A stretch of 64,000 nt of DNA, taken from assembly GCA_038380435.1 (NCBI GenBank), contig JAWZYU010000034.1, forward strand, positions 3,020,704 to 3,084,703, given 5' to 3'. The DNA is from Ryuthela nishihirai. Its lineage: Eukaryota; Arthropoda; Arachnida; Araneae; Heptathelidae. This document shows, piece by piece, positions 63,506-64,000 of the stretch; within the stretch, counting starts at the first letter, position 1, and every line of letters starts with the position of its first letter. Under the pieces are notes generated by a model that was given only the letters and a program-made list of their open reading frames with translations, searched no databases and was not told the DNA's origin. A program made the position numbers and the translations under genes.

Positions 63506-64000
63506 GGGTGTGACCATCCGGAATAAAAGCCTGTGTGACTAACATAATCAGTCTCTGTGACTAACGGAGAACGGAATCACTAGAAATGATAGACAACCTC
63601 CTGAGGGGTATCCAAGCAACAGGAAGGCAACACTGATGAAAAGGATAGAAAAAAAGCTCATGTTAAGTTTGTAACAAGTGTTAATATATCGATCAAAGGT
63701 GAATACATAGCGGGCGGATAAAATTCCTCTCACGAGTTGCGTAGTATTGGGCGGAATTAGCAACGGGAGCAACACTCAAAGACACTGGCACTGGGTTAAA
63801 TAATCCTCGAATCGTAATAAAAATTTGAAGTGTTGAACGTCTCCTACCATTACCACCGAAGGGCAGGAAAAGGTACATCAATTGACCACAAGAGAGTTAG
63901 GGGACGCGACACCCCTCACGTCGCGTCACAGAAGAGAGCAGTTGAATTGGGCACGCAAGCATGTTAACTGGACAGAAGACCAATGGAGGTTCATACTCTT
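63506..64000. other. Unique DNA at the window end, nothing recognised
   Basis: No known repeat or credible frame; it could be the true 5' edge or flank of the Jockey-like LINE. Confidence 0.35.

Noticed and set aside
61918..63517. Several long minus-strand frames with repeated DESPLFRS-like peptides
   Set aside because: They lie in the 75-bp tandem array, are open in more than one frame and differ only by frame shifts between units.

Overview
This window is eukaryotic, repeat-dominated DNA, and I recognise no intact host gene in it. It contains non-LTR retrotransposons of four groups, about thirty copies of one tRNA-derived SINE, a second SINE, DNA-transposon remnants, foldback elements and minisatellites. 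The LINE types, the mariner and hAT remnants and the AT-rich unique DNA fit an arthropod. A chelicerate such as a spider is my best guess; it rests on memory of similar families and is not proven by the sequence.

Layout. 1-4.3 kb: SINE-A, then a decayed CR1/L2-like LINE on the minus strand that has taken in an RTE fragment, a TA-flanked MITE, a foldback MITE and SINE-B. 4.35-14.1 kb: an RTE-like LINE (RTE-A, minus) split by a 717-bp non-autonomous hAT element (8-bp target duplication) and by a near full-length I-like LINE at 8027-13945 with two open ORFs and a 13-bp target duplication. 14.2-17.3 kb: a second RTE copy (RTE-B, plus), head to head with the first. 18.3-29 kb: SINE-A copies, an inverted duplication (18.35-19.69 kb versus 27.71-29.03 kb) whose arms share SINE insertions, and a nascent satellite made from 169-bp SINE-A tail units (20.87-21.71 kb). 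29.1-31.3 kb: a CR1/L2-like LINE (plus). 31-49 kb: mostly SINE-A, a rearranged mariner (36.1-38.15 kb), a long foldback element (38.15-39.6 kb), two minisatellites (49-bp and 34-bp units) and a 1,083-bp tandem duplication. 49.2-56.6 kb: a fragment of an I-like LINE, two copies of a composite palindromic element, a mariner carrying a hAT MITE and a SINE, and a Tigger-type transposase scrap. 56.9-63.5 kb: a Jockey-like LINE (minus) whose upstream region is a tandem array of about 75-bp units with a 7-unit higher-order period.

How the parts relate. The I-like LINE and SINE-A end in similar CAACC-type tails, so the LINE is a candidate source of the machinery that mobilises SINE-A (inference). SINE-A copies carry target duplications of 10-21 bp, as expected of LINE-driven insertion. 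Nesting gives a relative order: the CR1/L2-like LINEs, mariners and RTE copies are older; the I-like LINE and many SINE-A copies are younger. Coordinates for decayed repeats are by-eye estimates, usually good to about 10-30 bp; where a target duplication is given, the boundary is exact or nearly so.
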